Positions 19,601 to 26,589 of a DNA stretch of 64,000 nucleotides are shown piece after piece (positions within the stretch are counted from its first letter, which is position 1; each line of letters begins with the position of its first letter). The stretch is from an uncultured Bacteroidales bacterium. Its GTDB lineage: Bacteria; Bacteroidota; Bacteroidia; Bacteroidales; Bacteroidaceae. Made by a program: the position numbers and the translations under genes. Under the pieces are notes generated by a model that was not told the DNA's origin, made no database searches, and saw nothing but the letters and a program-made list of their open reading frames with translations. The stretch spans positions 62,001 to 126,000 of the forward strand of contig CADCDP010000003.1 in the NCBI GenBank assembly GCA_902800305.1. Direction: 5' to 3'.

Positions 19601-22600
19601 ATCGACATGATGGTGAAGCCTACCGAGACGGGACGCGACATGCCGCTGTTCTCGCACGGCACCAACGGCCAAAAGCTACAACTCTGGCTGACGAAGGACT
19701 TCAAGCTGAAAGCCGTAGTCAACGACCAGGAGTTCACGTCAGACTCTACCATCGTGAAGAGAGGCTTCACACAGGTGGCTATGACTGTCAACCAGCAGGA
19801 TAGCACCGTGACCTTCTTCAACGGCGGTATACAATGCGGCAAACCACAGAAGCTGAATGCCCTGTACTACGGTACGGGTCCGCTCATCTTCGGTCGCACC
19901 AACGAACTGGACCGTGCACAGAGCCTGTACTACGAGGGCAAGATGATGGAAGCACGCCTGTGGTATAGCGCCATGGACGGCGGACTCATCGGCACAACCT
20001 ACGGAAGCCGTCATCTGACGGGCTACGAGAAGGACCTCGCGGACTACTACCCGATGAACGAGGGTTCGGGCGACTACGTCACCGACCACACCCAGGGTGC
20101 CAACGCCAAGCTGATGGGTGCCAACTGGGCTATCCCACGCGGTCTTTCACTGCACTTGGAAAAGGCTGACAAGGGTGTGGAACTGACACGTGATGCCATG
20201 AACCGCACCAGCGAGCAGGACTACACGCTGATGTTCTGGTTCAAGACGGATGCCGACGGACGCGGCACGCTGCTCTCCAACGGTCGTGGACTGAAGGAAG
20301 ACAACGGTGCTGAGAACCTGTTCCACATCGGATTCGAGGGCGACAAACTGATGTATCGCTCGAACGGCTTCACCACCGAAGTGGCTGGCGACTGGAGCGA
20401 CGGCCAGTGGCACAACTTCGCCATGACGGTGAACCGCGCTCGCAACGTGGCCAACATCTATATGGACAAGGAACTGAAGACGACCTTCGAGGCCGACAGC
20501 CTTGGCGGCATCAGCGGCGGCTATCCGCTCATCGGTGCCACCCGCTACGACGTGGTGAAGGAGAATGGCGACGTGGAGGTGAAGGACGGCGGCGATGCCC
20601 TGAAGGGTAACGTGGACGAACTGCTCTTCTTTGCTCAGGCTTTGCCACAAAAGCTCATCGAGACTTACACCACGAAGAGTCCTAACGGCGACGAGGCTGG
20701 TCTGATGACCTACTTAAGCTTCGACCGTCAGGAGCGCCAGAAGGACAACAGCATCGAGCTGGTGCCCTACGCCTACAGCAAGAAGCTCTACCTGGATGAC
20801 AAGGGCGAGCCACGCTATCAGCTCGACCCGATGACGAAGGAGCCTACCGACACGCTGGTACGCGACTACGTGTTCGTGGACGATATGGATGTCGTTCAGC
20901 AGCACTTCGACGCAGGAACGGCAGCACCCGTGGTGCCCAACGAAGAGGTGAAGAACCTGAAGTTCGGCTTCATCGGCAGGGGCAACCAGCTGCTGGTAGA
21001 GCTGGACGAGCCGGCTGCTAAACTCCACCACCGGAACATCTACGTAACGGTGCGCGACATCGAGGACAAGAACGGCAACACGATGGCTTCGCCGCAGACG
21101 GCCTGCTACTATGTGACCAACAACAGCCTAGAGTGGTTGGTGAACAGACTGGACACCACCATCATGTATGGTTCTGTTCAGGAAGTGGAACTGCCGTTCT
21201 ACAACTGGAGTGCCTCAAGACACACCTACACGATTGAGAACAGCCCGAAGTGGCTCACACTCGACAAGTACACCGACGTGCTGGCACCGCTCGGCATGGA
21301 CTACGTGAAGGCAACGGCCAGCAAAGACCTGAACATTGGTACGTATAACGAAATCATCTATCTGACCGACGAGGATGGCATCTCCGAGCCGTTCTACCTA
21401 AACCTGACGGTGGAGGGCAATCAGCCTGACTGGGCACAGAGCGTGGGAAGCGAGCTGCTGGAGAACTCGATGAGCATCAGTGGTCAGGTCTATCTGTACG
21501 ACGAACTCGACACCGACGGGCGCGACATCGTGGGTGCGTTCGACAACGAGAACGTGTGCCACGGCTTTGCCAACATCAGCCACTCGGCTCTGACGGGCGA
21601 GACGGGTGTGTACCTGACGGTGTATGACAGTCTGGCCAACGGTCGTGAGCTGAACTTCCGTCTGTGGCAGTACAGCACAGGACGCGAGATTGTGCTGACT
21701 CCAGAGCAGACCATCACGTTCGAGAAGTCGGCTGTGCTGGGCACCGATAAGCCTGTGCGCTTCGACGGCGGGGAGGACTTTGTGCAGTACTTCCACCTGA
21801 AGAAGGGCTGGAACTGGGTGTCGTTCAACGTGAGCAGCAAACAGCTGGACAAGATGAACACTCTGCTCACGAGTGTGCCTTGGAAGGATGGCGACATCGT
21901 GACCGACATGAGCAGCGACCTGACGCTGACGTATCAGGAGAACGAATGGTTGGCATCGGACAGTGTCGATGTGGCCATCTCGTCGAAGACTGCATACGCC
22001 ATCAAGGTGCAGGAGCCTTGCACCATCCCCGTGGGTGGCACGGTCATCAAGGACAGGGATGAGCGCACCATCGACCTGAAGGAGGGTTGGAACGCCATCG
22101 GCTACACGCCAGCGATTAACCTGAGTGTGGAGACTGCCCTGAGCGACTACTTCGACGCGGCAGAACCTGGCGATGTCATCAAGAGCCACACGGAGTTTGC
22201 TTACTTCACCAAGACGGGTAACACGGGACGCTGGCGTGGTAGCCTGCAGTACATGAAGCCTGGCGAGGGTTACATGATGCTTCGCAAGGGAGCCTCCGAT
22301 GCCTCGTTCACTTATCCGTACTTCGAGATGGGCAGCACGTTCCGCGAAGACTGGACGACGGGCACACGACGCAATGCTGCATCGCAGTCGCCAAGGACGA
22401 TGAGTGTCTCTGCCGTTGTGGAAGGTTTCGAGACGGAGGAGGGTGATGTGCTCGTAGCATATAGCAATGGCGAAATCGTGGGTGAGGCCACGGTGGGTGT
22501 CGGCGAGGAAACCGCTGGCCACAACGACCCGCTCTATCTCAGCATTGCTGGCAACACGCAGCAGCCCATCTGGTTCGCCATCGAACGTGACGGCGAGATA

Positions 22601-22816
22601 GTGGCCTCTACTGGTGAGATGATGACCTTCAAGACCAATGCTGTCATTGGTAGTCCAGATGAGCCGACAGCTATCAGCTTTGTTTGCGCTACGCTAAATG
22701 ATAATGGACAAATGATAAATGATGAATGGTACACCATCGACGGTCTGCAACTGCGGCAAAAGCCAATGCGCAAAGGTATCTATATTTATAATGGTAAAAA
22801 AATCGTGATTAAGTGA
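10673..22816 (+). CDS. Giant mosaic secreted surface protein (4047 residues)
   Basis: The signal peptide (residues 1-30, cut after QQAAA) shows export. In order: an N-terminal beta region; an Fn3-like domain (about 296-420); three GLUG-type repeats of about 215 residues (524-740, 743-957, 959-1170), each starting ADW/NDW/SDWxxF and containing FDGNGHT-like turns; an Fn3-like domain (1281-1375); carboxypeptidase-regulatory-like folds (1385-1600); an F5/8C discoidin-like domain (about 1793-1933); a long unrecognised middle with GADADLYIG (about 2170-2780); two LamG/ConA-like domains (2961-3103, 3161-3323); a BACON-like region (3423-3583); and GAF...CHG modules with GWNWVSFN segments. The last 35 residues (YTIDGLQLRQ...GIYIYNGKKIVIK) resemble a T9SS type A sorting tail. 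It is probably a cell-surface adhesin or glycan-binding protein; no catalytic domain is evident. A paralog ends at 60633. Confidence 0.8.
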   Translation: MEKNSNILRGQPWLMLLALFVWLLPQQAAAELTYEDDPDNYAVELGGSNVIYFTAPCYDTRGADTWIQEGNLRVSVDGADPVTIFTWKSEKNIDNDNTTLKVNFSTNADGFFDITLGNSRNTFRLTKNNGGEQSVVRNSDGKTFGFSAEWMVPYNLLGKKLTFSWDVTRNGNSATVLERAVPGLATKEINMPAASAKLEPFVSLPMLSANNPGKLEIPWFLASDSIVSAYYEYTDDAGKHHEDKIENVKSGTILLDAGVPYRNFRVVCSYKEASDKGSYLIENQGSAVQNIPLIHTPIGLSTRQLDGQDLKVEVKWNVAYPDDEDLTPTDFFEVQRSITGEEKDFVTIQQLPYISVSKQSTYTFVDNTLMDDITPDMLVNGGTLDKLTYRVRRTITKDWNWAKNSCFSSVRSVVDNLHLLRIANYSAKWEDERAYTVRVSWNYADEHGAVWDDRAQMVLRVVMKNRDGQPVDTLVYTLDQNDRAQRYKIVSLSRSCVTYDIDMYVERGESPLNFLEQTEDYFFPIHNAADWNTFRQKVKDAGGQYDVNARLYADISLNSKDNIVGNTGNYPYRGLFDGNGHTITLNISDDAARTALFSHVTNATFRDLHTAGTVTSSQKFISGLIGSIDANAHVTIENCRSSVTLNSSVSGDGTNGGFVAVIEAETSSVAFRNCKFDGSFEGANCSHNGGYVGWANGPVTIENCLFAPASINTKPEGSETWKRGGGTLTLVNSYATRDFTALVVIRTANDWTSFRDMVKNAKGQYDVNAILAADVNAGTIMVGWETENYYRGTFDGNGHTLTFSVNDHGAECLAPFRYVGNATIRNLHTAGTINNNHKFTGGLIGQVLAGSTVNIENCHSSMTLNSGVNGDATNGGFIGVIQATNSKARFTNCKFDGSFEGTNCHSNGGFVGWSDSPVTIVDCLFMPNKVTTNPESSETWARGGNCTTTNSYATKEFIHVINNTSDWEEFRNAVARRGSHSVNAILNADIKAGTSILDFKGMFDGNAHTIEMSCTMFNSANGYTIKNLHVTGAYGGDQHVAGLVGSSWNANIQNCWVSTSIHCNTTHAGGFIGHAHDLPHTINNCLFDGAISAKNDGKVDGTSYVGAFIGWGGGADNYVTNCLEDGNYFYVDHAGFCYKGSGDAWGNTGNSKNNYTYKGVSWNEVNYAGINHSNPQKVVDKLGADNWYVSGENALPKMSRRELWNNVGSLSASDLAKNLGSGWKVDGNKAVPVMGSSSIGATEEELEQYFTFGWTKENNKLVPATTTVEEPVYAEVTKPTLPNFYHKNTGTIDKTLVTTTRQSSVLLAWNTDGNPIDYFTVMRRVKGQGDDAWKEIATFLDDMSYEDTSVSPLATYEYKVLGVNDCEGISTTETEVKPGECKHTGRVDGYVRFNDGTSAAGIQVDINYKGKKVMSVFTDDSGHFVADELSYQGGTSVTYDVSAVGKNGEDFSPKGFSVTFDAHSNDETLREISILNGKRFSGYVMYDGTSIPVKGANFKVNGKMVYNTKGKLLETEYDGSFSFRVLPGNDTIQVVMDGHNFTNDGYFKGATGHNFTDDVAGIYFYDATKVKLTGRVVGGDEQGKKPLGNNLSINNLGDSLTMVLTLEGDNTSWLVYDNLNPNKTQREEVVRHQRNGNKHYTEVKTERKRMVVWPDPTTGEYELTLPPVRWKVQQVYCTGYPTLFQEGQVSEVVDLTNCLTPKDTTYVGSYKDVDTITVKDPKLTYNAIYNRIYRAPVEVTYKQLGYDNFDYFGDKNYYATQLTGETVEVPLAYQKTEGYTAYENPFDQYTHTPTLTPQDAIHTAFFSEEYDKLFDGKPSTKWCSTSGSDGWWVTFKVNQLVSLKTLHLTTGNDTKTYSERNPKAMRLLGRATESDEWKVLMETADAGMGAENLKTYDFDVPNHSFCQFFRLEISSVSNGNILQLGELSLTCRGNADSDPADDHDPDPILAGQATYTFGHPVFSIDRKYTIELQVGENYLYNNDPAGKVDIVRLGGGMAMMQNGMKPGSYDEPVMIDSLGRARFTVQASQTTNMKKSLKTVTFTVMRDGTFLEAKPLQGYVLNMFPVGESTELLTDGQPLLFDILRDPPGSYSSNTLAKGATLNYSYMMNLTLMAGIMITYKDGKKLQTLSATVVAPQGSGTAVGPISAGETQEGSIDQFIYTAQGSKAFSYTMAIGNNISTSGDPSMVGADADLYIGAVQNVVVTPMSTVRAVNKKMFDEIAGRQGGINKASEMTKDIDYGTVVKIADGVDAKGDSIYLIRDVALGYGPKIQSQFIYSQKQILTQIIPNKAKEIVDMMFCGTKDEAQAIADRTGKPVYWSLREPTDSMFAVVNTQIDGHAYNTTIDKAKPGINYMVVIPNGTSPDQFNDEVTEKYQIIKAWTEMIAQNEFEKLQASDLLTNYDIAGAQGVNYSETFDSNFSNSWTHHFPVATEVDYFGPGISYATSAFSIGATIVGSILASMEEMKYWKSPGVATSKVDISKDDGWNASLEFAGKLSQWTITPVALYQTVGANSEAKAFNRTESFTIATDPMSRLSVDVYRVKPLYEYDKSGSLVHNMINPRYIANDSVGVTNIFTNYQFEKMTDLVTDFVGKEAREDGLTGPRGFVFRTRGGATQNPWEDQRTTKFYETGRELDARTLKIVNPKIRLDKQDVSGVSINDAAHFKVYVSNESEKPEATEGLTVLQLFSVDQTNTNGAKISVNGQTLTTGGMTISVVPGSETELDMEVRAGQGFDFMGLTIGVMSPTDAVNTKELVSFNVHYLHEAGGLAIAVPGDKWVLNTNAQMDSKRGWYLPVTINGFDRHQHNFDHIEFQYKESQRGDDSWTNICSFYADPTLMANANGVRKLIPENGNIVTEFFGEGWVMERTYDLRAVLFCRNGNDFLTTSSKIISGIKDTRRPQLFGTPEPKSGLLASGDDIIFNFSEDIEYNYLSAITNFEVKGETNNDNLSEMVSVQFAGQASIETEAKRNFSGKDLTIDMMVKPTETGRDMPLFSHGTNGQKLQLWLTKDFKLKAVVNDQEFTSDSTIVKRGFTQVAMTVNQQDSTVTFFNGGIQCGKPQKLNALYYGTGPLIFGRTNELDRAQSLYYEGKMMEARLWYSAMDGGLIGTTYGSRHLTGYEKDLADYYPMNEGSGDYVTDHTQGANAKLMGANWAIPRGLSLHLEKADKGVELTRDAMNRTSEQDYTLMFWFKTDADGRGTLLSNGRGLKEDNGAENLFHIGFEGDKLMYRSNGFTTEVAGDWSDGQWHNFAMTVNRARNVANIYMDKELKTTFEADSLGGISGGYPLIGATRYDVVKENGDVEVKDGGDALKGNVDELLFFAQALPQKLIETYTTKSPNGDEAGLMTYLSFDRQERQKDNSIELVPYAYSKKLYLDDKGEPRYQLDPMTKEPTDTLVRDYVFVDDMDVVQQHFDAGTAAPVVPNEEVKNLKFGFIGRGNQLLVELDEPAAKLHHRNIYVTVRDIEDKNGNTMASPQTACYYVTNNSLEWLVNRLDTTIMYGSVQEVELPFYNWSASRHTYTIENSPKWLTLDKYTDVLAPLGMDYVKATASKDLNIGTYNEIIYLTDEDGISEPFYLNLTVEGNQPDWAQSVGSELLENSMSISGQVYLYDELDTDGRDIVGAFDNENVCHGFANISHSALTGETGVYLTVYDSLANGRELNFRLWQYSTGREIVLTPEQTITFEKSAVLGTDKPVRFDGGEDFVQYFHLKKGWNWVSFNVSSKQLDKMNTLLTSVPWKDGDIVTDMSSDLTLTYQENEWLASDSVDVAISSKTAYAIKVQEPCTIPVGGTVIKDRDERTIDLKEGWNAIGYTPAINLSVETALSDYFDAAEPGDVIKSHTEFAYFTKTGNTGRWRGSLQYMKPGEGYMMLRKGASDASFTYPYFEMGSTFREDWTTGTRRNAASQSPRTMSVSAVVEGFETEEGDVLVAYSNGEIVGEATVGVGEETAGHNDPLYLSIAGNTQQPIWFAIERDGEIVASTGEMMTFKTNAVIGSPDEPTAISFVCATLNDNGQMINDEWYTIDGLQLRQKPMRKGIYIYNGKKIVIK
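22687..22724. repeat. Element C (CGCTAAATGATAA type) inside the giant gene
   Basis: This stretch matches, with about three changes, the reverse complement of 31641-31675. In the giant protein it is read as coding sequence and supplies the residues around TLNDNGQMIND, directly before the sorting-tail-like end. Confidence 0.7.
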
Positions 22817-22817
22817 T

Positions 22818-23582
22818 ATGAAAAAGATGTATTTATCAATCGTTCTGCTGGCAAGCCTCATTCTCGGGGCTTGCAGCAGCGACGATGACAACGATAGCAA
22901 GAATGCTGCCTACACAGAGACCACACAGAGTGAGGCTCCCGAATGGCAGATAGACTGGAGCAACAACCAGGAGCAACCGAACTGGACGAAGCCAGACGCA
23001 ACGCTCTACGAGAACTGGACCACGCTGCTGGTGCAGATAGAGGAGGCACTACAGCCCTTCGTCTCCGAAGGTGACATGATGGCACTCTTCATCAATGATG
23101 AACTGCGCGGATTGGCAAAGCCCGCCATCACCGTGGGCAACGACCAGAAGAGCAGTACCACGTTCTTGATGAAGGCATACGGCAACGAGACGGGCACGGA
23201 AACGGTACACATCTCGCTGAGATACTACTGCCAGAAGCTGAAGCACATCTTCACGCTGTCTGACAACATCAATTTAAGTTCAGATGAGGCAATCGGCACC
23301 GACGAAGACTACATTCCTCTGTTCACTCTCGGTTCTGCCAAGTATCCCGTAGTGAAGACAGTGAATGTGGAGCCTATCCTGACAACGGTTGGCATCACGC
23401 CCGCTCCAGGCAACATGGTGGGTGCCTTCGTGGATGAAGAGTGCCGTGGCAAGGCGATGCTCTCAGCGTCTGGCGTCACGCCACTGGTCATCTACGGACG
23501 TACCGCTGGGGAATCGGTCACGCTGAAGTATTACGATGCAGCAAAGGGAGTTTTATACACCATCCCCGATGCGCTGCGCTAA
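22818..23582 (+). CDS. Lipoprotein sharing the GAF...ECRG module of the giant protein
   Basis: A 254-residue protein with a lipoprotein signal: MKKMYLSIVLLASLILGAC, with cysteine 19 as the lipid site followed by SSDDDN, an acidic spacer typical of surface-exported Bacteroidetes lipoproteins. Two modules follow, each with a motif like DMMALFINDELRG (about 90-102) and NMVGAFVDEECRG (about 200-212). The same motif occurs in the C-terminal parts of the giant proteins (for example IVGAFDNENVCHG and EVGAFIDGECRA). It starts 1 nt after the giant gene's stop codon, so the two are almost certainly co-expressed. A role as an outer-membrane partner of the giant protein is inferred from position and shared module. 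Confidence 0.75.
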   Translation: MKKMYLSIVLLASLILGACSSDDDNDSKNAAYTETTQSEAPEWQIDWSNNQEQPNWTKPDATLYENWTTLLVQIEEALQPFVSEGDMMALFINDELRGLAKPAITVGNDQKSSTTFLMKAYGNETGTETVHISLRYYCQKLKHIFTLSDNINLSSDEAIGTDEDYIPLFTLGSAKYPVVKTVNVEPILTTVGITPAPGNMVGAFVDEECRGKAMLSASGVTPLVIYGRTAGESVTLKYYDAAKGVLYTIPDALR

Positions 23583-23632
23583 AGATTTTTCACTTTTTAC
23601 ATTATACATTTCACATTTCACATTTTTATTCG

Positions 23633-23640
23633 TACCTTTG
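23633..23640 (+). promoter_or_regulatory. -7 element (TACCTTTG) for the DUF4421 gene
   Basis: TAnnTTTG with a predicted start near 23647; the -33 position has only a TTTC-like match. It sits 72 nt before the preferred ATG at 23712. Confidence 0.6.
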
Positions 23641-23711
23641 CCCACGAAATAAAGTTGAGTAAATAGTATATGAATGTGAAACAACAACGTATAACTCTTT
23701 CAAAGAAAACT

Positions 23712-24698
23712 ATGAGAAAAGTACTTTTTGCAATGCTCTTGACGCTGACGGTGGGGCTGACAGCCTCTGCCCAAACTCGGCGTGAAGTGGTGCGCAACCG
23801 TGTCGATAGCGTACTGCGTGTCAACTATGAAAAGGGAGTCTATGACACCCTCTACATGAAACGTCCTGACAGTAAACTAACGTTGAGACTGAGAGGCAAC
23901 CTGTCGGGCACCTCCATCAAGGGCAAGGACAAAGACGATGGTGGCACCATCAAATCCGACCTCAAGACCAAACCCCGTGGCACCATCAGCGTGGGGGCAA
24001 GCTACTTAGGCTTATCGGCAGCGGTGGCCATTAATCCTGCCAGTCTGGCTGGCAAGAGCAGGGACACGGAGTACAACATCAATTTCTACGGCAACCGCTT
24101 CGGTCTGGAGGCCAACTTCTTAGACTCCAAGACGCTTTCGGGCGACATTAGTCAGGCAGGGAACAGCATTCAAGTGGAGAAGGGCGACGCGAGATTCACG
24201 TTGTTCACCATCACGGGTTACTACGCCTTCAACCATCGACGCTTCTCCTACCCTGCAGCATTCACGCAGTCTTACATTCAGAAGCGTTCGGCAGGCTCAT
24301 GGCTCTTAGGTGCCACCTTCCAGAGTGGCCGAATCAAGAACACCGACGATGCACCCGCCTATATGAATGACACACGGCTCACCATGAATTGTTTTGCCAT
24401 CGGCGGTGGCTATGGACACAACTTCGTGGCGAAGAAATGGCTCTTCCACATCTCGGCTCAACCATGCCTGATTGTTTACAACGACAACAGCGTCCGTGTG
24501 AACGGTGAGAAGCAGAAAACGGGCACCCACTTCCCTGAAATGATTTTCAACACCCGTGCGGCCATCATCTATAATATCAACCGGAAATACTTCGCTGGCT
24601 CCACTTTCCTCTTCAACACGACCGTCCTTGGCGACAAAGACGAATACACAGATTTGTTGAAGTGGCGTGCCCGTGCCTTTGTAGGCATACGTTTGTGA
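23712..24698 (+). CDS. DUF4421 family outer-membrane beta-barrel-like protein
   Basis: The signal peptide MRKVLFAMLLTLTVGLTASA, cut before QTRRE, supports the start at 23712; an in-frame ATG at 23670 would only add 14 residues before it. The mature part of about 308 residues alternates short hydrophobic and polar stretches with many aromatic ends (for example FYGNRFGLEANF, WLLGATFQSGRI) and finishes with ARAFVGIRL, as outer-membrane barrels do. It fits the DUF4421 family of Bacteroidetes, whose function is unknown. It has its own promoter-like -7 box and stands 129 nt after the lipoprotein gene. Confidence 0.72.
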   Translation: MRKVLFAMLLTLTVGLTASAQTRREVVRNRVDSVLRVNYEKGVYDTLYMKRPDSKLTLRLRGNLSGTSIKGKDKDDGGTIKSDLKTKPRGTISVGASYLGLSAAVAINPASLAGKSRDTEYNINFYGNRFGLEANFLDSKTLSGDISQAGNSIQVEKGDARFTLFTITGYYAFNHRRFSYPAAFTQSYIQKRSAGSWLLGATFQSGRIKNTDDAPAYMNDTRLTMNCFAIGGGYGHNFVAKKWLFHISAQPCLIVYNDNSVRVNGEKQKTGTHFPEMIFNTRAAIIYNINRKYFAGSTFLFNTTVLGDKDEYTDLLKWRARAFVGIRL

Positions 24699-24819
24699 TG
24701 TTTTTGTAGCGAACTGGTGTCGATGAAGTAACCTGCCCCTTGCCGTGCAGCACCCAGAGATTCCGCTGGAATAGCCTATCTTCACCACCCCGTCAAGTCT
24801 TTATGAACGCGCTTCTGAA

Positions 24820-24913
24820 GACTTACAAATAAAAATAGGATTTGTACAAACAGTTCTTATATTTGTACAAATCCTACTTTTATTTGTGTAAATCCTTCTT
24901 ATATTTGTAAGTC
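24820..24913. repeat. Dispersed palindromic element B, copy 2
   Basis: Second copy of the element at 8169-8258. Outer arms GACTTACAAATA (24820-24831) and TATTTGTAAGTC (24902-24913) are perfectly paired; an inner hairpin with TTTGTACAAATCCTA follows the same plan as copy 1. It fills the space between the convergent DUF4421 and ZIP genes. Confidence 0.82.
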
Positions 24914-24924
24914 GTGACGGGCTA

Positions 24925-25707
24925 TCATCCCATCACCACGTCAAGCACCATCATCAGCACAAAGCCTATAGCGAAGCCAATAGTGCTGAGATTGGAGTGC
25001 TGGCCACTGGAGGCTTCTGGGATGAGTTCCTCAACCACAACATAGAACATGGCACCTGCAGCGAAGGCCAGCATATAAGGAAGGATGGGCATCAGCAAAG
25101 AGGCAAGCAACAGGACGGCTACGGCTCCAACGGGTTCTACAACTCCGCTCAACGATCCTATCAGAAACGACCGCCAACGGCCATTACCAGCAGCACGCAT
25201 GGGCATCGAGATAATAGCTCCCTCTGGAATGTTCTGAATGGCTATACCTACAGAGACAGCGATGGCACTTGCCAAGGAAATATTCATCACGCCACTGTCA
25301 GCCCCTGCAAACACCACACCAACAGCCATGCCCTCTGGCAAATTGTGGATGGTGACAGCAAGAACCAGCATCGCTGTCTTCGAAAGATGCGACCGTATGC
25401 CCTCCGGTTTATCCGTTCCGAGGTGGAGGTGTGGCGTCAGTTCGTCAATCAGCAGCAGGAAGCCCATACCAAGCAGGAATCCAATAGCAGCTGGGAACGC
25501 AGCCCATTTGCCGTTATCAGTTTCCATCTCCATCGCAGGAATCAGCAGCGACCATACTGATGCTGCCACCATCACGCCCGACGCGAAGCCCAGCAGCGAC
25601 TTCTGCAGCCGCGCCGACATTTGTTCCTTCATGAAGAATACAAAAGCAGAGCCAAGCATTGTACCCAGCAATGGAATCAGCAGCCCAATGAGTAATGTAG
25701 TTGTCAT
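24925..25707 (-). CDS. ZIP family divalent metal transporter (GufA-like)
   Basis: A protein of about 260 residues with eight hydrophobic helices. The metal-site motifs are VTIHNLPEGMA in helix 4 and IAIQNIPEGA in helix 5. The second has Gln where ZupT has His, as in the GufA branch. A histidine pair (LTPHLHLG) sits in the loop before. Members bring zinc and other divalent metals into the cytoplasm. The start at 25707 (MTTTLLIGLLIP) is preferred because the in-frame ATG at 25719 overlaps the -7 promoter element at 25717-25724; that makes the message nearly leaderless. It ends 11 nt from repeat element B. Confidence 0.87.
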   Translation of the reverse strand: MTTTLLIGLLIPLLGTMLGSAFVFFMKEQMSARLQKSLLGFASGVMVAASVWSLLIPAMEMETDNGKWAAFPAAIGFLLGMGFLLLIDELTPHLHLGTDKPEGIRSHLSKTAMLVLAVTIHNLPEGMAVGVVFAGADSGVMNISLASAIAVSVGIAIQNIPEGAIISMPMRAAGNGRWRSFLIGSLSGVVEPVGAVAVLLLASLLMPILPYMLAFAAGAMFYVVVEELIPEASSGQHSNLSTIGFAIGFVLMMVLDVVMG

Positions 25708-25716
25708 AATCAAGTA

Positions 25717-25724
25717 CAAAGTTA
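25717..25724 (-). promoter_or_regulatory. -7 element (TAACTTTG on the minus strand) for the ZIP gene
   Basis: TAnnTTTG read on the minus strand predicts a transcript start near 25710, only about 3 nt before the ATG at 25707. No clear -33 element was seen. Confidence 0.55.
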
Positions 25725-25737
25725 CGATTTATCGGGT

Positions 25738-26215
25738 GTTTTGAGGGTATTTTTGAGGATATTTTTGGGTTTTTAACTCCATTTTGGGGTATTTTTACCC
25801 CATTTTTAGGGTGTTTTTACTCCATTTTTGGGGTATTTTAGGGTATTTTTACCCCATTTTGGGGGTGTTTTTACTCCATTTTTGGGGTGTTTTTGGGGAT
25901 ATTTCAGGGAGTTTGGGGCGTTTTTAGGGAGTTTTAAGGGAGTTCTAGAGGGAGTACTCCCGTCCACATCCAACTGTTTTACAACTACTTATAGACATTT
26001 CAGGGAGTTCAGGGAGGTTTTTTCAAAAAATACCTCAAAAAAATTTTCTTACCCTATTTATAGCAAAGACCTCCCTAAACTCCCTGAGGATAGGCTTAGA
26101 CCGTTCATTTTCAGAGGTTTGTGGAAAGGGAGAACTCCCTTAAAACTCCCTTAGAACTCCCTTAGAACTCCCTTAAACTCCCTAAGTACTCCCGATAAAC
26201 TCCCTTAAGAAAAGT
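25738..26215. repeat. Low-complexity block of GGGTATTTTT and AGGGAGTTTT repeats
   Basis: No believable gene. The left half (25738-25890) has about ten imperfect copies of GGGGTATTTTTACCCCATTTTT-like units, many self-complementary. The middle (25905-25960) changes to AGGGAGTTTTAAGGGAG units, and the right end (26125-26210) holds their complement as CTCCCTTAAAACTCCCTTAG units. Middle and right parts can pair over about 200 nt to make a very large hairpin. The GAGGGAGTACTCCC at 25949-25962 is itself palindromic. Confidence 0.75.
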
Positions 26216-26237
26216 TTCTCAAATTTCATAGAGACCA

Positions 26238-26582
26238 TTATGCTTTCACTCCGATGATGGTGGCATAAGATGACTTCTTATGGTGAACCATTGTCTGGGT
26301 GAAGCCTGCATTGTCGAGCAACTTTTTTAGTTCTTCCGGCGAATAGGCAGTCATGCCATCCACGATGTTCGTCCACACAGAATTGGCATCAATCACCTCC
26401 ACCATGATAGCGCATCGTCCGCCAGACTTTAGCACACGGTACACCTCTTTCAGACAGTCTGGAAGATTGGGCCAGAAATACACCGTCTCGACTGCCGTCA
26501 CAAGGTCGAACTTCTCGTCCTCGTAAGGAAGTTTTTGGCAAATAAATAACTTTTTGTCACTAATTCCATTAAAGTAGTTCAA
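26238..26582 (-). pseudogene. Truncated SAM-dependent methyltransferase (C-terminal half)
   Basis: The readable part, LPYEDEKFDLVTAVETVYFW, then LKEVYRVLKSGGR and IMVEVIDANS, is the central and C-terminal half of a class I (UbiE-type) methyltransferase. The SAM-binding glycine-rich motif I that should lie about 60 residues earlier is missing. Homology seems to begin near 26540; the codons before it (MNYFNGISDKK) look like run-on sequence. The break lies within 50 bp of the stop codon of the SGNH gene, so the AT-rich SGNH/MBOAT block probably replaced or displaced the 5' half. Confidence 0.72.
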
Positions 26583-26589
26583 ATACAGA

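Noticed and set aside
21398..22522. A 374-codon minus-strand frame opposite the end of the giant gene
   Set aside because: Antisense shadow in GC-rich coding DNA; no signal, no motif.
25828..26154. A 108-codon plus-strand frame through the G-rich repeat block
   Set aside because: Its product (FGGVFTPFLGCFWGYF and so on) is only the translation of the tandem repeat; composition and lack of any start context speak against a gene.
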